Source: Microbacteriaceae bacterium
GTDB taxonomy: Bacteria > Actinomycetota > Actinomycetes > Actinomycetales > Microbacteriaceae
Length of the DNA: 64,000 nt
NCBI GenBank assembly: GCA_025352325.1
Contig: JANXTR010000023.1
Location: 124,001-188,000, forward strand
Direction: 5' to 3'
Position numbers and translations under genes: made by a program. This document shows positions 1-9,900 of this stretch, piece by piece; within the stretch, counting starts at the first letter, position 1, and each line of letters opens with the position of its first letter. The notes beneath the pieces were generated by a model. That model had not been told where the DNA came from. It worked only from the letters and a program-made list of their open reading frames with translations, and made no database searches.

Positions 1-15
1 TGGCAGGTCCGTGAG

Positions 16-1320
16 CTATCGGGCGGATGCCGCGGCGATCCCCGGCAGCGCGGTCGCCTTGCTCATGAAGCGGGTGACGTTCTCGTCGACGATGATGTCG
101 CTCGGCCGCAGCGCACGCGTGAGGTACAGCCCGTCGAGTTCCGTGATCCGACTCAGGGCCACGTAGGTCTGGCCGGGGGCGAAGCTGCGTTCGCCGAGGT
201 CGACGATGGCGCGCTCGTAGCTCTTGCCCTGCGACTTGTGAATGGTGACGGCCCAGGCCAGTCGCAGTGGGAACTGCGTGAACTCGGCGACGACGTCCTT
301 GTGCAGGGTCTTCGTGGCGGCGATGTAGCGGTAGCGGTAGCGCTCCCAGGTGACCGGGCGCACCTCGTGGCGTTCGCCGTCGACGTCCACGGTCACGGTG
401 TCGGCAATCTTCACGACTTCGCCGATGGTCCCGTTCACCCACCGGCCGTCGCCGCCGGTGTCGTTGCGCAGGAACATCACCTGCGCGCCGACCTTCAGCT
501 CGAGCTTCTCGTCGGCCGGGAAGGTGCGCCCGCCGAACTCGCCGCTCACCTCGGCGACTGCCGAGAGCGCGCGCCCGGGCAGCTTGGCCAGGGCCGCCGC
601 GTTGATGCGGGTCACGGTGGCATTCGTGGTGGCGAGAGTGATCGCGCCGTCGGAGGGCGCCGGGCGAGCGCCGACCTCGTTCAGCCGTCGCGCCATGTCG
701 GCGGTCACGACCCCGTGCCGCACCGCGGTGAGCAGCTTCTTGAACTCGAGTTCGTGCTGGCGGTGGATGGTCGCCAGCTCGTAGATCGTCAGATCGGCCT
801 CGTCCCACACTTGCGCGTCGAAGAACCACATCGAGCGATAGCGGTCGGCGAAGTACGCACGCTCCTCGGGGTCGCCGGGCACCGGCGCCAACTGGAACGG
901 GTCGCCGAATAGCACCAGCTGGACGCCGCCGAAGGCCTCGTCCTTGCGGGCGCGGGCCTGCCGCAGGGAGCGGTCAATGGCATCCATCAGGTCGGCGTTC
1001 ACCATCGAGACCTCGTCGATCACCAGGGTGTCGATGGCATTCAGGAGTTTGCGCACCTCCGGGCCCTGGTCGATGGCGTGGTCGGCGATGACGCCGATCG
1101 GAAGCCGGAACAGCGAGTGGATGGTCTGACCGCCGACATTGAGTGCGGCGACCCCGGTCGGCGCAGCGATGACGAGGTTCTTGGAGGTGTTCCAGGAGAG
1201 GTGCTCGAGCAGCGTCGACTTGCCGGTGCCCGCACGGCCGGTCACGAAGATGTGCGAACGGGTGTTCTCGATGGCGCCGAACACGGCGTCCTGCTCGGGC
1301 GAGAGCGGGTGCCGGGGCAT
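16..1320 (-). CDS. PIF1-like / AAA family ATP-dependent DNA helicase
   Basis: ORF with Walker A GRAGTGKST, IDEVSMV Walker B, C-terminal TIHKSQGKSYERAIVDLG helicase motif. Confidence 0.85.
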   Translation of the reverse strand: MPRHPLSPEQDAVFGAIENTRSHIFVTGRAGTGKSTLLEHLSWNTSKNLVIAAPTGVAALNVGGQTIHSLFRLPIGVIADHAIDQGPEVRKLLNAIDTLVIDEVSMVNADLMDAIDRSLRQARARKDEAFGGVQLVLFGDPFQLAPVPGDPEERAYFADRYRSMWFFDAQVWDEADLTIYELATIHRQHELEFKKLLTAVRHGVVTADMARRLNEVGARPAPSDGAITLATTNATVTRINAAALAKLPGRALSAVAEVSGEFGGRTFPADEKLELKVGAQVMFLRNDTGGDGRWVNGTIGEVVKIADTVTVDVDGERHEVRPVTWERYRYRYIAATKTLHKDVVAEFTQFPLRLAWAVTIHKSQGKSYERAIVDLGERSFAPGQTYVALSRITELDGLYLTRALRPSDIIVDENVTRFMSKATALPGIAAASAR

Positions 1321-1336
1321 CCCCTCACCTTAAGCG

Positions 1337-1969
1337 TCAGTCGAGCGGTTCGCCGCGATCGCCTGGCGCATCTTGATGTCGGATCGCGATCTGCTCGTTG
1401 ATGAACGAGAACACGATGGCGGATGCCGTGCCGATGATCGCGACGCCGCCCGCCATGAGCGTCACGGCGATCACCCGCCCGAACACTGTCACCGGGAAGG
1501 TGTCGCCGTAGCCAACCGTTGCCAGGGTCACACAGGCCCACCACACCGCCTGGCCGAAGCTCGTGATGTTCGCTCCCGCAGCTCCCCGTTCGGCCTGCAG
1601 TTCGGCGAGCGCGAGGAAGTAGACGAAGGTCGCTGCGTAGGCAGCGGCGAAGAAGGTGACTTCGAGCCGCACCGCAGCTCCGGTCCGGCTCCGAAAGTAC
1701 GGCAGGGTGCGCGCGATGACCACCAGCCGGAGCGCGCGGAACAGCGGGAAGACGCTCGACAGCATTTCGATGACGTGGGTGGCGACGTAGCGCAGTCGCC
1801 CGCCATGCGGGGTCAGCGCGAGCCGCACGAGGTAGTCGGCGAGGTAGGCGGCCCACGTCACCGCGAGCACGATCGGGATCAGCACGGCCAGCCAGGCCGG
1901 CAGCGGGTCCACCAGCACCGACAACGAGTACGCGACCAGGAAGCCGACTCCCAGCACCACGAGCGGCAC
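1337..1969 (-). CDS. Potassium channel family / voltage-gated ion channel-like membrane protein
   Basis: Selectivity filter-like TLATVGYGDTFPVT and multiple hydrophobic segments. Confidence 0.85.
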   Translation of the reverse strand: MPLVVLGVGFLVAYSLSVLVDPLPAWLAVLIPIVLAVTWAAYLADYLVRLALTPHGGRLRYVATHVIEMLSSVFPLFRALRLVVIARTLPYFRSRTGAAVRLEVTFFAAAYAATFVYFLALAELQAERGAAGANITSFGQAVWWACVTLATVGYGDTFPVTVFGRVIAVTLMAGGVAIIGTASAIVFSFINEQIAIRHQDAPGDRGEPLD

Positions 1970-2049
1970 GGTCGACGCCCCCCCAGCGTCGGGTCGAGTC
2001 GGAGGGGAAAGTCACGTATCGATCATTGTGGCTCCGTAGGATTCTGGTC

Positions 2050-3039
2050 ATGCGGCGTGCCCTCCTCCCCTGGCTGATCGCTCTGGGAATCTCGCTCGCC
2101 GCGGGCACCGGAGCGGTCGCGGCGCTGAACGTCACGGTCTTCGGGGCCGGCTCCTTCGTGCGGGTCTACCTGGATGCCGTGGCTCGCGGCGACGTCGCCG
2201 ACGCGTTGACGATCCCGGGGGTGCGCGCGAGCGCCAGCAACACGAAGGCCTCCGGAGCCGACGCGCCCAGCGTCGCGCTGCTGCGCGATGGAACGCTGAC
2301 CGGGCTCGGCGACCTCCGCCAGACCGGCGACGAGGAGCGCGGCGGCAGGCACCTGGTCAGCTACGACTGGACGACGCCCCACGGCTCGGGCAGCACGACC
2401 TTCCAGGTCGAGCGGATCGGCACCCGATTCGGGCTGTTCCCGGAGTGGGGCTTCCGCGTCAGCCCGATGGCGACGGTTTCGCTGCGCGTGGAGCACGATC
2501 CGCGCTTCACCGTGAACGGGGTCGACCAGGTGTCCGGCCGCGCCGCCGACGCGCCGCTCGACTACGCGGTGCTCGTGCCCGGCGCGTACTCCTTCGCGCA
2601 CACCAGCCGTTACCTGACCGCGGAGCCGGATGCCGTGCTCGCCGACACCGTCGGACAGAACCTCACGGCGACCGTCAACACTCAGGCGAACTCGGCGTTC
2701 GTCGCGACGGTCTCGTCACACATCACCGATCAGCTGCGGAAGTGCGCGACGCAGACGGTGCTCTACCCCAGCGGATGCTCCTTCGGCCAAGCGGTCGACA
2801 ACCGGGTCTCGTCGACGCCGAAGTGGTCAATCGTGGCGCAGCCGCAGATCTCGATCATGCCGGGCGCCGACTTCGGCAGCTGGGTGATCCCGGCGACTCC
2901 CGGCACCGCGCACCTCGTCGTGACGGTGATCTCCCTCTTCGACGGCACGAGTTCGGAGTTCGACCAGGATGTGCCGTTCCAGCTGTCGGGCGACATCACG
3001 TTCGGAAAGAACGACGCGATCAGCGTGACGCTGCGCTGA
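2050..3039 (+). CDS. Hypothetical exported/membrane-anchored protein
   Basis: ORF with N-terminal hydrophobic signal/anchor MRRALLPWLIALGISLAAGTGAVAAL; start chosen at ATG 2050. Confidence 0.65.
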   Translation: MRRALLPWLIALGISLAAGTGAVAALNVTVFGAGSFVRVYLDAVARGDVADALTIPGVRASASNTKASGADAPSVALLRDGTLTGLGDLRQTGDEERGGRHLVSYDWTTPHGSGSTTFQVERIGTRFGLFPEWGFRVSPMATVSLRVEHDPRFTVNGVDQVSGRAADAPLDYAVLVPGAYSFAHTSRYLTAEPDAVLADTVGQNLTATVNTQANSAFVATVSSHITDQLRKCATQTVLYPSGCSFGQAVDNRVSSTPKWSIVAQPQISIMPGADFGSWVIPATPGTAHLVVTVISLFDGTSSEFDQDVPFQLSGDITFGKNDAISVTLR

Positions 3040-3094
3040 CGCGAGAATCAGGTCATCTCAACTCCCGGGCTACAGACCGGTCGCCCGCCGCGAT

Positions 3095-3124
3095 CCGTCC
3101 GTCCGTCCGTCCGTCCGTCCGTCC
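3095..3124. repeat. Tetranucleotide microsatellite (CCGT)7.5
   Basis: Direct reading: seven uninterrupted CCGT units plus CC between two convergent genes. Confidence 0.95.
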
Positions 3125-3146
3125 AAAAGGTACTGGTTGAGAAGGT

Positions 3147-5111
3147 TCAAGGCCTCGACCGCTCCGCCAGCATCGCGTTGTAGGCCTCGAGGTCGGCGTC
3201 GCCGTCGCGGTCGGCGGCGCGATCGCGGCGCTTCGCCTCGCGGCCGTCGCTGCGGCTCCACAGAATCGCGACGATGATCGCCAGGCTCACGGTCGGGATC
3301 TCGCCGACGCTCCACGCGATCCCGCCCGCCGCGCGCTGGTCGTCGAGCGGGCTCGCGCCCCACTGCCTGCCCATCGCGCCGTACCAGTCGCTGAGGAAGA
3401 GTCCCGCGTTCGAAATCAACGCCAGACCGAAGAAGGCGTGCAACGCCATCGTCGCGAGCAGCAGGATGAGCCGCAGCGGGTAGGGCGCCTGGTTTCCGAT
3501 CGGGTCGACGCCGACGAGAGTGGAGACGAACAGGTAGCCGACGATGAGGAAGTGGAAGATCATCCACTCGTGGCCGACGTGATCGAACGTCGCCCAGCGG
3601 AACAGCGGGGAGTAGTAGAACACCCAGAGCGAGGCGGCGAAGAGTCCGGCGGCGACGAGCGGATGCGTCAGCACGCCGGCGACCCGCGAGTGCACGAGCA
3701 ACAGGATCCATTCGCGGGCGCCGCGGGAGCCGTCATCCCTCCTCTGGACAGTGCGCAACGCCAGCGTCACCGGAGCCCCGAGCACCAGCAGCACCGGGAT
3801 CACCATCGTCAGCAGCATGTGCTCGAGCATGTGCATGCTGAACAGGAACTGCTCGTAGACGTTGAGTGCCCCGTTGGTTGTCCAGAACAGAACCACGATG
3901 CCCGACACCCACAGCGCCGTGCGGTACCAGGGCCAGCGGTCGCCGCGACGCCTCAGCCGCCACACGCCTGCCAGGTAGAAGAACAGGGCGAAGAAGCACA
4001 GAATCGCCCACAGCAGGTCGAGATTGAACGAGGCGAGGAAGCGCGCGGGCGTGAGTTCGGGCGGAAGCGGCGTGCCGGTGAGATACTCAGCCGGCGTGAT
4101 GTTCTCGATCGTGGACGCCGACACCGCGTCGACCGGCGGAGCCGATACTGCGAGCGCGGAGGCGACGCCCTCGGCAAGGCCCATGAAGGCCAGTTCGGCG
4201 GTCGCGAGGATCCAGAACAGCTTGCGCGCGTTGTCGTGGGTGAGCCGCGAGATGATCGCGCGCCGGTAGAACAGGCCGAAGAGGCCGAGCGCGCCAAGCG
4301 CCGTGATCTTCACGAGCACGAGCACCCCGTAGGGCGTGAGCAGGTTGGGCAGGGACCCGACCCGGATGACGGCGCTCACCGTGCCCGATGCCGCCACGAT
4401 CAGGAAGGCGATGAGCGCGATCGTCGAATAGCGCGGGAGGATCGCCGCCATCCGCTCGGGCGTTAGCACCCGCCGCAGGAGTACGAGCGTCAACAGCCCG
4501 CCGAGCCAGAAACTCGCGAACAGAACGTGCAGCCAGATCGCTGTGATCGCCGCATTGTGAGTGGCGTTGTCGCCGGCGTGCCCCTGCTCGGAGAGCGGGA
4601 TGAGGCCGATGATCGCAAAAACGGTGACGAAGCCGAGCGCCGTTACATTGCGTACCGCGAAGCACAGCACGGTCAGCGCCGCGCCGATCAGGGTGGTGGT
4701 CAGCCAGGCGCGACCGACCGGATACGTGGTGAGGAAGTTGCCGAGCGACTGCCCGAACGCCTCATCGAGACTGGGCGGCGTGCTGGCGATGCTGGAGAAG
4801 ACCAGGATGCTGGACGCAGCGGCCGCGACCGTCCACACCGCGGAACCCGCGGCGGCAATGTCGAGGGCTCGCGCGAACTCCTTCTCGCGGGAGCTGAGCG
4901 CGAAGATCACGAGGGCCAGCGATCCGAGCGAAAGAGCGATCGACAGGTCGACCACGAGTTTGGCGATCGGCACGCCGTAGCGCACGACGGCGCCCGGATC
5001 GAGGGCGATGCCCGGGTTCGCGCCACCACCGAACGAGAGCGCCGCCAGCAGCGCGAGGAATGCGACCAGCAGCAGGACCGCCGGTCCACTCACCCTCGCG
5101 ATGCGCTGCAC
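3147..5111 (-). CDS. Fused CopD-domain / cytochrome c oxidase assembly (CtaG-like) membrane protein
   Basis: 654 aa polytopic protein; N-terminal CopD-like half, C-terminal CtaG-like half (HMLEHMLLTMVIPVLLVLGAPVTLALR, GHEWMIFHFLIVGY). Confidence 0.85.
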   Translation of the reverse strand: MQRIARVSGPAVLLLVAFLALLAALSFGGGANPGIALDPGAVVRYGVPIAKLVVDLSIALSLGSLALVIFALSSREKEFARALDIAAAGSAVWTVAAAASSILVFSSIASTPPSLDEAFGQSLGNFLTTYPVGRAWLTTTLIGAALTVLCFAVRNVTALGFVTVFAIIGLIPLSEQGHAGDNATHNAAITAIWLHVLFASFWLGGLLTLVLLRRVLTPERMAAILPRYSTIALIAFLIVAASGTVSAVIRVGSLPNLLTPYGVLVLVKITALGALGLFGLFYRRAIISRLTHDNARKLFWILATAELAFMGLAEGVASALAVSAPPVDAVSASTIENITPAEYLTGTPLPPELTPARFLASFNLDLLWAILCFFALFFYLAGVWRLRRRGDRWPWYRTALWVSGIVVLFWTTNGALNVYEQFLFSMHMLEHMLLTMVIPVLLVLGAPVTLALRTVQRRDDGSRGAREWILLLVHSRVAGVLTHPLVAAGLFAASLWVFYYSPLFRWATFDHVGHEWMIFHFLIVGYLFVSTLVGVDPIGNQAPYPLRLILLLATMALHAFFGLALISNAGLFLSDWYGAMGRQWGASPLDDQRAAGGIAWSVGEIPTVSLAIIVAILWSRSDGREAKRRDRAADRDGDADLEAYNAMLAERSRP

Positions 5112-5157
5112 CCTCCGAGCCTAAGCGAGCTTGCTGAGACCAGGGCGGGGAACGCCG

Positions 5158-5189
5158 AAGGGCACCGACCGTCGCTGGTCGATGCCCTT
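5158..5189 (-). terminator. Hairpin downstream of HU gene
   Basis: AAGGGCA-c-CGACC / GGTCG-a-TGCCCTT stem, 3' of the minus-strand HU gene. Confidence 0.65.
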
Positions 5190-5217
5190 ACGTGTGGTGC
5201 GTGTGGAGCGGGAAGGA

Positions 5218-5508
5218 CTACGCCTTGGCGGCGGCCTTCAGCTTGCTGCCGGCGGACAGCTTGACGCCGTAGCCAGCGGCGATGTGGATCGTCTCGCCGG
5301 TGGCGGGGTTGCGGCCATCGCGAGCAGCGCGGTGCGTGCGCTCGACGGCGAGCCAGCCCGGGATGCTGACCTTGGTGCCCTCGCCGAGGGACTTGGCGAG
5401 GACGCCGAAGAGGGCGTCGACGACGCCGGAGACGGCGGCCTGGCTCAGGCCTGACTCGGCAGCAACCGCGGCCACGAGATCGTTCTTGTTGAGTGACTTG
5501 TCAGCCAT
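5218..5508 (-). CDS. HU family DNA-binding protein
   Basis: MADKSLNKNDLVAAVAAESGLSQAAVSGVVDALF...GRNPATGETIHIAAGYGVKLSAGSKLK. Confidence 0.93.
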   Translation of the reverse strand: MADKSLNKNDLVAAVAAESGLSQAAVSGVVDALFGVLAKSLGEGTKVSIPGWLAVERTHRAARDGRNPATGETIHIAAGYGVKLSAGSKLKAAAKA

Positions 5509-5673
5509 GGGTGTCCTCCTCGGACCTAGTGCGTTTTCGTGTGGCATGAGCGGCCCCGAGTAGCGAATCCCCTGAACCGCCCCCGAAACTAGCAGGAAAC
5601 ACCGTCATTTCCGGCGATTACGGCGCGGTGAGCCTCATCCGGGGAAAACTCGCAGATTTCGTTGCGATAACGA

Positions 5674-5707
5674 AGAAGAGGCGCCGGATCTCTCCGGCGC
5701 CTCTTCT
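5674..5707. terminator. Strong hairpin 3' of rpsN
   Basis: 14-bp perfect stem AGAAGAGGCGCCGG / CCGGCGCCTCTTCT with loop ATCTCT. Confidence 0.8.
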
Positions 5708-5723
5708 CACGGGTGCTGAGTGA

Positions 5724-6029
5724 TCACCAAGAAGACTTGGTGATGCCCGGCAGCTCGCCGCGGTGGGCCATGTCACGGAAGCGGACGCGCGAGACGCCGA
5801 ACTTCGTGAGGACACCACGGGGGCGGCCGTCGATCGCGTCACGGCTGCGCAGGCGCACCGGCGAGGCGTTGCGCGGCAGCTTCTGCAGGCCGAGGCGGGC
5901 CGCCTCGCGGGATGCGTCGGTGCCAGCCGGGTCGACGAGCGCCTTCTTCAGTTCCAGACGCTTCGCGGCGTACCGCTCGACGATGACGGCGCGCTGGTTG
6001 TTGCGCGCGATCTTGCTCTTCTTGGCCAT
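5724..6029 (-). CDS. rpsN: 30S ribosomal protein S14 (101 aa, lacks CXXC pairs)
   Basis: [31 protein letters not shown]...[19 protein letters not shown]. Confidence 0.95.
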   Translation of the reverse strand: MAKKSKIARNNQRAVIVERYAAKRLELKKALVDPAGTDASREAARLGLQKLPRNASPVRLRSRDAIDGRPRGVLTKFGVSRVRFRDMAHRGELPGITKSSW

Positions 6030-6031
6030 GT

Positions 6032-6202
6032 TTAGCGCTCCTCGCGGAATTCGACGTGCTTACGAACGACCGGGTCGTACTTCTTCAGAACGATGCGGTC
6101 GGGATCGTTGCGACGGTTCTTGCGGGTCACGTAGGTGTACCCGGTGCCCGCGGTAGAGCGGAGCTTGATGATCGGACGGATGTCCTGTGCCTTCTTGGCC
6201 AT
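6032..6202 (-). CDS. rpmG: 50S ribosomal protein L33 (56 aa, no cysteines)
   Basis: Read by eye: [56 protein letters not shown]; below the ORF-track length cutoff. Confidence 0.93.
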   Translation of the reverse strand: MAKKAQDIRPIIKLRSTAGTGYTYVTRKNRRNDPDRIVLKKYDPVVRKHVEFREER

Positions 6203-6438
6203 TAGATCTTCACCCCACGCGCCAGGATGTCCTTGACGACGGACTCGATGCCGCGGACGTCGATCACCTTGATGCCCTTGGCGGACACATTCAGGGTGAC
6301 GCTACGACGGAGCGACGGGACGTAATAGGTCTTTCTCTGCACGTTCGGGTCGAAGCGACGCTTCGTCCGGCGGTGCGAGTGCGAGATGTTGTGCCCGAAG
6401 CCGGGAACGGCTCCAGTCACCTGGCACACTGCTGCCAT
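6202..6438 (-). CDS. rpmB: 50S ribosomal protein L28 (78 aa)
   Basis: [45 protein letters not shown]...; start at the internal Met of ORF 6202-6480. Confidence 0.93.
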   Translation of the reverse strand: MAAVCQVTGAVPGFGHNISHSHRRTKRRFDPNVQRKTYYVPSLRRSVTLNVSAKGIKVIDVRGIESVVKDILARGVKI

Positions 6439-6462
6439 GATTTTCTTCCTTTTCTGATTACC

Positions 6463-6480
6463 GTGAGGCGAACGCCTCAC
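6463..6480. repeat. Perfect inverted repeat GTGAGGCG-AA-CGCCTCAC upstream of rpmB
   Basis: Direct reading. Confidence 0.9.
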
Positions 6481-6608
6481 CCAAGGTCACTTGTCGGCAC
6501 GCCGATACCAGGTTTTCCGAGGAGCACCTGGCGGCGCACAAGAAGCGCACGAATACGCAACCTTTTGAGGATACCCGATCCGCGGCTTCCCGACAACGCC
6601 GATGTCGT

Positions 6609-6932
6609 TCAGGTGGCGTATTGCAGCCCCACGACCGCCCAGGAGGCCACGGCTCCGACCAGCCCGACGGCGACCCGTACCCCGCGCCGGCGATGCCATG
6701 GCACGACAACCAGCAGGGCTCCCGTGACGAGTCCCGCCACGATGATCGCGACGACAACCACACCCGGATCCGAGGAGACCCCGAAGCCTCCGCCGCTGCA
6801 CCCGCTCACACCGCACCGAGCGATTTTCGCGACCAGGATCGCCACCAGGTCGACGAAGACCGCAACCACGGCGATCCACAGCAGGTTCAGGAGTCTCAGT
6901 CTGCTGCCGCCCGGCGGCGCTTGCGTCGTCAT
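6609..6932 (-). CDS. Small two-TM hypothetical membrane protein
   Basis: MTTQAPPGGSRLRLLNLLWIAVVAVFVDLVAILVAKIARCGVSGCSGGG...; start overlaps the stop of the upstream 1037-aa gene (ATGA). Confidence 0.65.
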   Translation of the reverse strand: MTTQAPPGGSRLRLLNLLWIAVVAVFVDLVAILVAKIARCGVSGCSGGGFGVSSDPGVVVVAIIVAGLVTGALLVVVPWHRRRGVRVAVGLVGAVASWAVVGLQYAT

Positions 6933-9900
6933 GGTGCGACCCCGACCGAGCCGCTGCCGGCCCAGCAGCCGCCGATGACCGTTCCCTTGAGCGCGACCGG
7001 ACCATTCAGGGAGATCTTCCCCGGCGCGAAGACGTTGACCGAGATGGCGGAGTCGGCGGCTGCGCCGTTGGGGATCGAGATCAACTTCCCGGTGGCGCAG
7101 GACGCCACCGTGCCCGGCACGATGATCCGGACCCGGTGGGCGGCGCCATCGGTCGAGCGGAACTGGATCCCATTCACTGCGGCGATGCTGTCGGCAACGA
7201 GAGTGAAGTCGGCGGAGAGTCGAACGGTCATCCCCTGCAGCGTGACGGTTGCGCATCCCGAGGTCTGGGAACGGGCGTCCACCACGGTGGCGGTCTGAAC
7301 CGCGACCATCGACCCGTTCACGCTCGAGCTCCAGGACGCCATCGTGCATCCAGGGCTCGCCGTGAGACCCTGCGACCAGCTGGGCGCGGCGTTCGCAGTG
7401 GCGGTCTGATTCATCCACTTCGTCCAGGTGATCGGGGTCGATCCCGTCGCTGCCGCCTCGAAGGTGGTCGTCACCGCGGGGCTCGCCGCGATGACGGGAA
7501 GCGATGCGTTGGTCGTGATCGTGCCGCCGACGATGTGATTCGCCGTGAGGCTTGCGAGGGATTTCCCATCGGTGACGACGAACGAACCGCCAGTCGCGAT
7601 CGACCCACCGATCGTCGCCGTCGACTGGAATCGCACCGAGCCGTTCGCCGTGAAGTTGCCGACGACCTTCGGGGCGGAGTCGAGCGTCGCGCTTCCACCC
7701 ACCCAGACCGAACCGTCGATGCGGCAGGTGTTGGTCAGGTGCGCATTGCCGGTGACGACCAGATCACCCGTCACCCGGCTGGCGGAGTTGCACTCGAAGT
7801 CGCCATCCACCTCCAGAGGTGCGCCGAGGGTGACCGTGTTGGTCAACGCTGCCGAGGAGGCGAACCGCTGGACGGCTGCGGGCTGCAGATTGCGTGTGTC
7901 GACGATTTTCGAGCTCGCGGTGAACCCGCTGTCTCCCTGGTCGTCCGTCACGGCGAGCATCACCTGGAACTGCGCGTCGGCGGGGAAAGTGTGCTGAACG
8001 ACCTTGCCGGTCGCCGCCGTCCCATCTCCGAAGTCCCAGGCGTAGTTCGGGATCGATCCATCGACATCGGAGGATCCCGAGGCGTCGAAGGTGTAGGTGC
8101 GTCCGGCTCCCGCGCTCGTGAAGGAGGCGATCGGCGACACGTTGGGGGCGTGCTCATCGAGCGTGTCGACCGTCACCGGTTCCCCGCCGGCTGCGATCTG
8201 CGCCCCGTAGAACTCCAGAGTCCAGGTGCCGGGCTCCGGGGATTCGACGCGCCAGATCTCCGAGGTCGGAGTGACATCGTCCTGCGCACCCTGCGGATCC
8301 GAGCGCGTGTAGCGAACCCCACTCGGCGAGACCAGGCTCGTGACGACGTCGCTCCCGGGCCAGTTCACGGCCACGTCGAGCGCCCGGCCTGTGACGGCGA
8401 CGTATTGGGAGAGAGTCTGCAGCGGCTGGATGTTGAACGTCGGAACGACGGGACCGTCCAGATAGTTCTCGATGCGGTCGGCCATGAACCGGTGGCCGAG
8501 CACATTCGGGTGATACGACTCGGAGAGCGGATCGTGGTTCGCGTCGAGCAGCACTCCGTTCTGCGCCGGGACCGAGCTGCAGATCTCGTGGTCCTTGGTC
8601 ACGGTCGCCATGTTGACGTACTCGACGCCGTTCGCTTTGGCGATGTTGCCGATCAGGGAATCGGCCTTCTTGATCGAATCGTTGATCCACAGTTGATCGC
8701 CATAGCGGATGATGCCGGTCGGGCAGAACAGTGAGCCGCCTGCCGGGAAGAACTTCGGGTACGAGACGGCGATCACCCGCGCATAGGGCGCCAGCTTCTT
8801 GATCTTCTTGTAGACGGCCGCCAGGGCCTTCCCGATGGTTCCGTGATCGAGGCTCGCGAGCTTGTCGTCGACTCCGCCGCCGAAGATGATCTGGCAGGCC
8901 GGGACCCAGGGAGTGGTCGGTGACACGATCCCGGTGATGACGCAGTGGTTCACGGTGCCGGCGAAATCGAGGTCGTTTCCGACGATGCCGATCGTCACCA
9001 GCTTCGTGTCGAGACCCAGGGCGCCGTATTGGGAGATCCCGTCGTCATACGGCGGTTTTCCGTCATCGTGGTACTGATCCAGGTCGGCCATGACCGCTCC
9101 CGAGCACGCCCGGAAGTTCAACTCGAGGTGCACCACCTGATCCTTGACGAGCAACTGGGGATATGCGTCGTACGAGCGGTGGCACTTGTTGTTCCCGTCG
9201 GCGGTGAACTGGTCGTAGTTGTACGCCCCTTCACCGGACTGGAAGGAATCGCCCATCGCCACGTACTGCGAGCCGATCACCCCGTCGCCTCGGACGGTGA
9301 ACACGTACCGCCCCGGGATGTTCGATCCCAGCTTGCCCTTGACCAGGGCGGTCGGGGAGGAGTCGAGGAAGGAGCCGGGAATGGCGGATCCCGGCAACTG
9401 GATCGATCCGGCGGCGACCCCGTCGCCCGAGGCGAACCCTGCGACGGCCGAGCTGCCTCCGAGCCCATCGACGCCTCCGCTGGCGGAGCCCGTCTCCCAT
9501 TGGACCTGGCCGTAGTTGAAGACGATGTCGAAGGCCCCGGAACTGATGTCCGAGCGATCGACCAGTAGCAACTGGAACGAGTTGAGCTTGTCCGTCCCCG
9601 CGGAGTAGTAGCCGACGTTCTTCCACGTCACGCAGAAGGCCCGGTGGTTGTCGTATGCGAGGTCTCCCCAGCCCCATTTGACCGTGTCGGAACCGGACCC
9701 GCGCGTGTCGACGTCGGCGAAGAACGGGGCGATGATCGCCTCCTGCGTGTCAGCTAGCCCGAACGGCGTGTACGTAGTCAGCCCGCCGTTGAAAGTGATG
9801 TTGCCGTTGTTGTTGACCCACACCTTGTTGCGGATGTGTCCGTAGAAATTGATGGCGAACGGAAGATCGACCTGATCGCTCGACCCGTCGTCGTTCGCCG

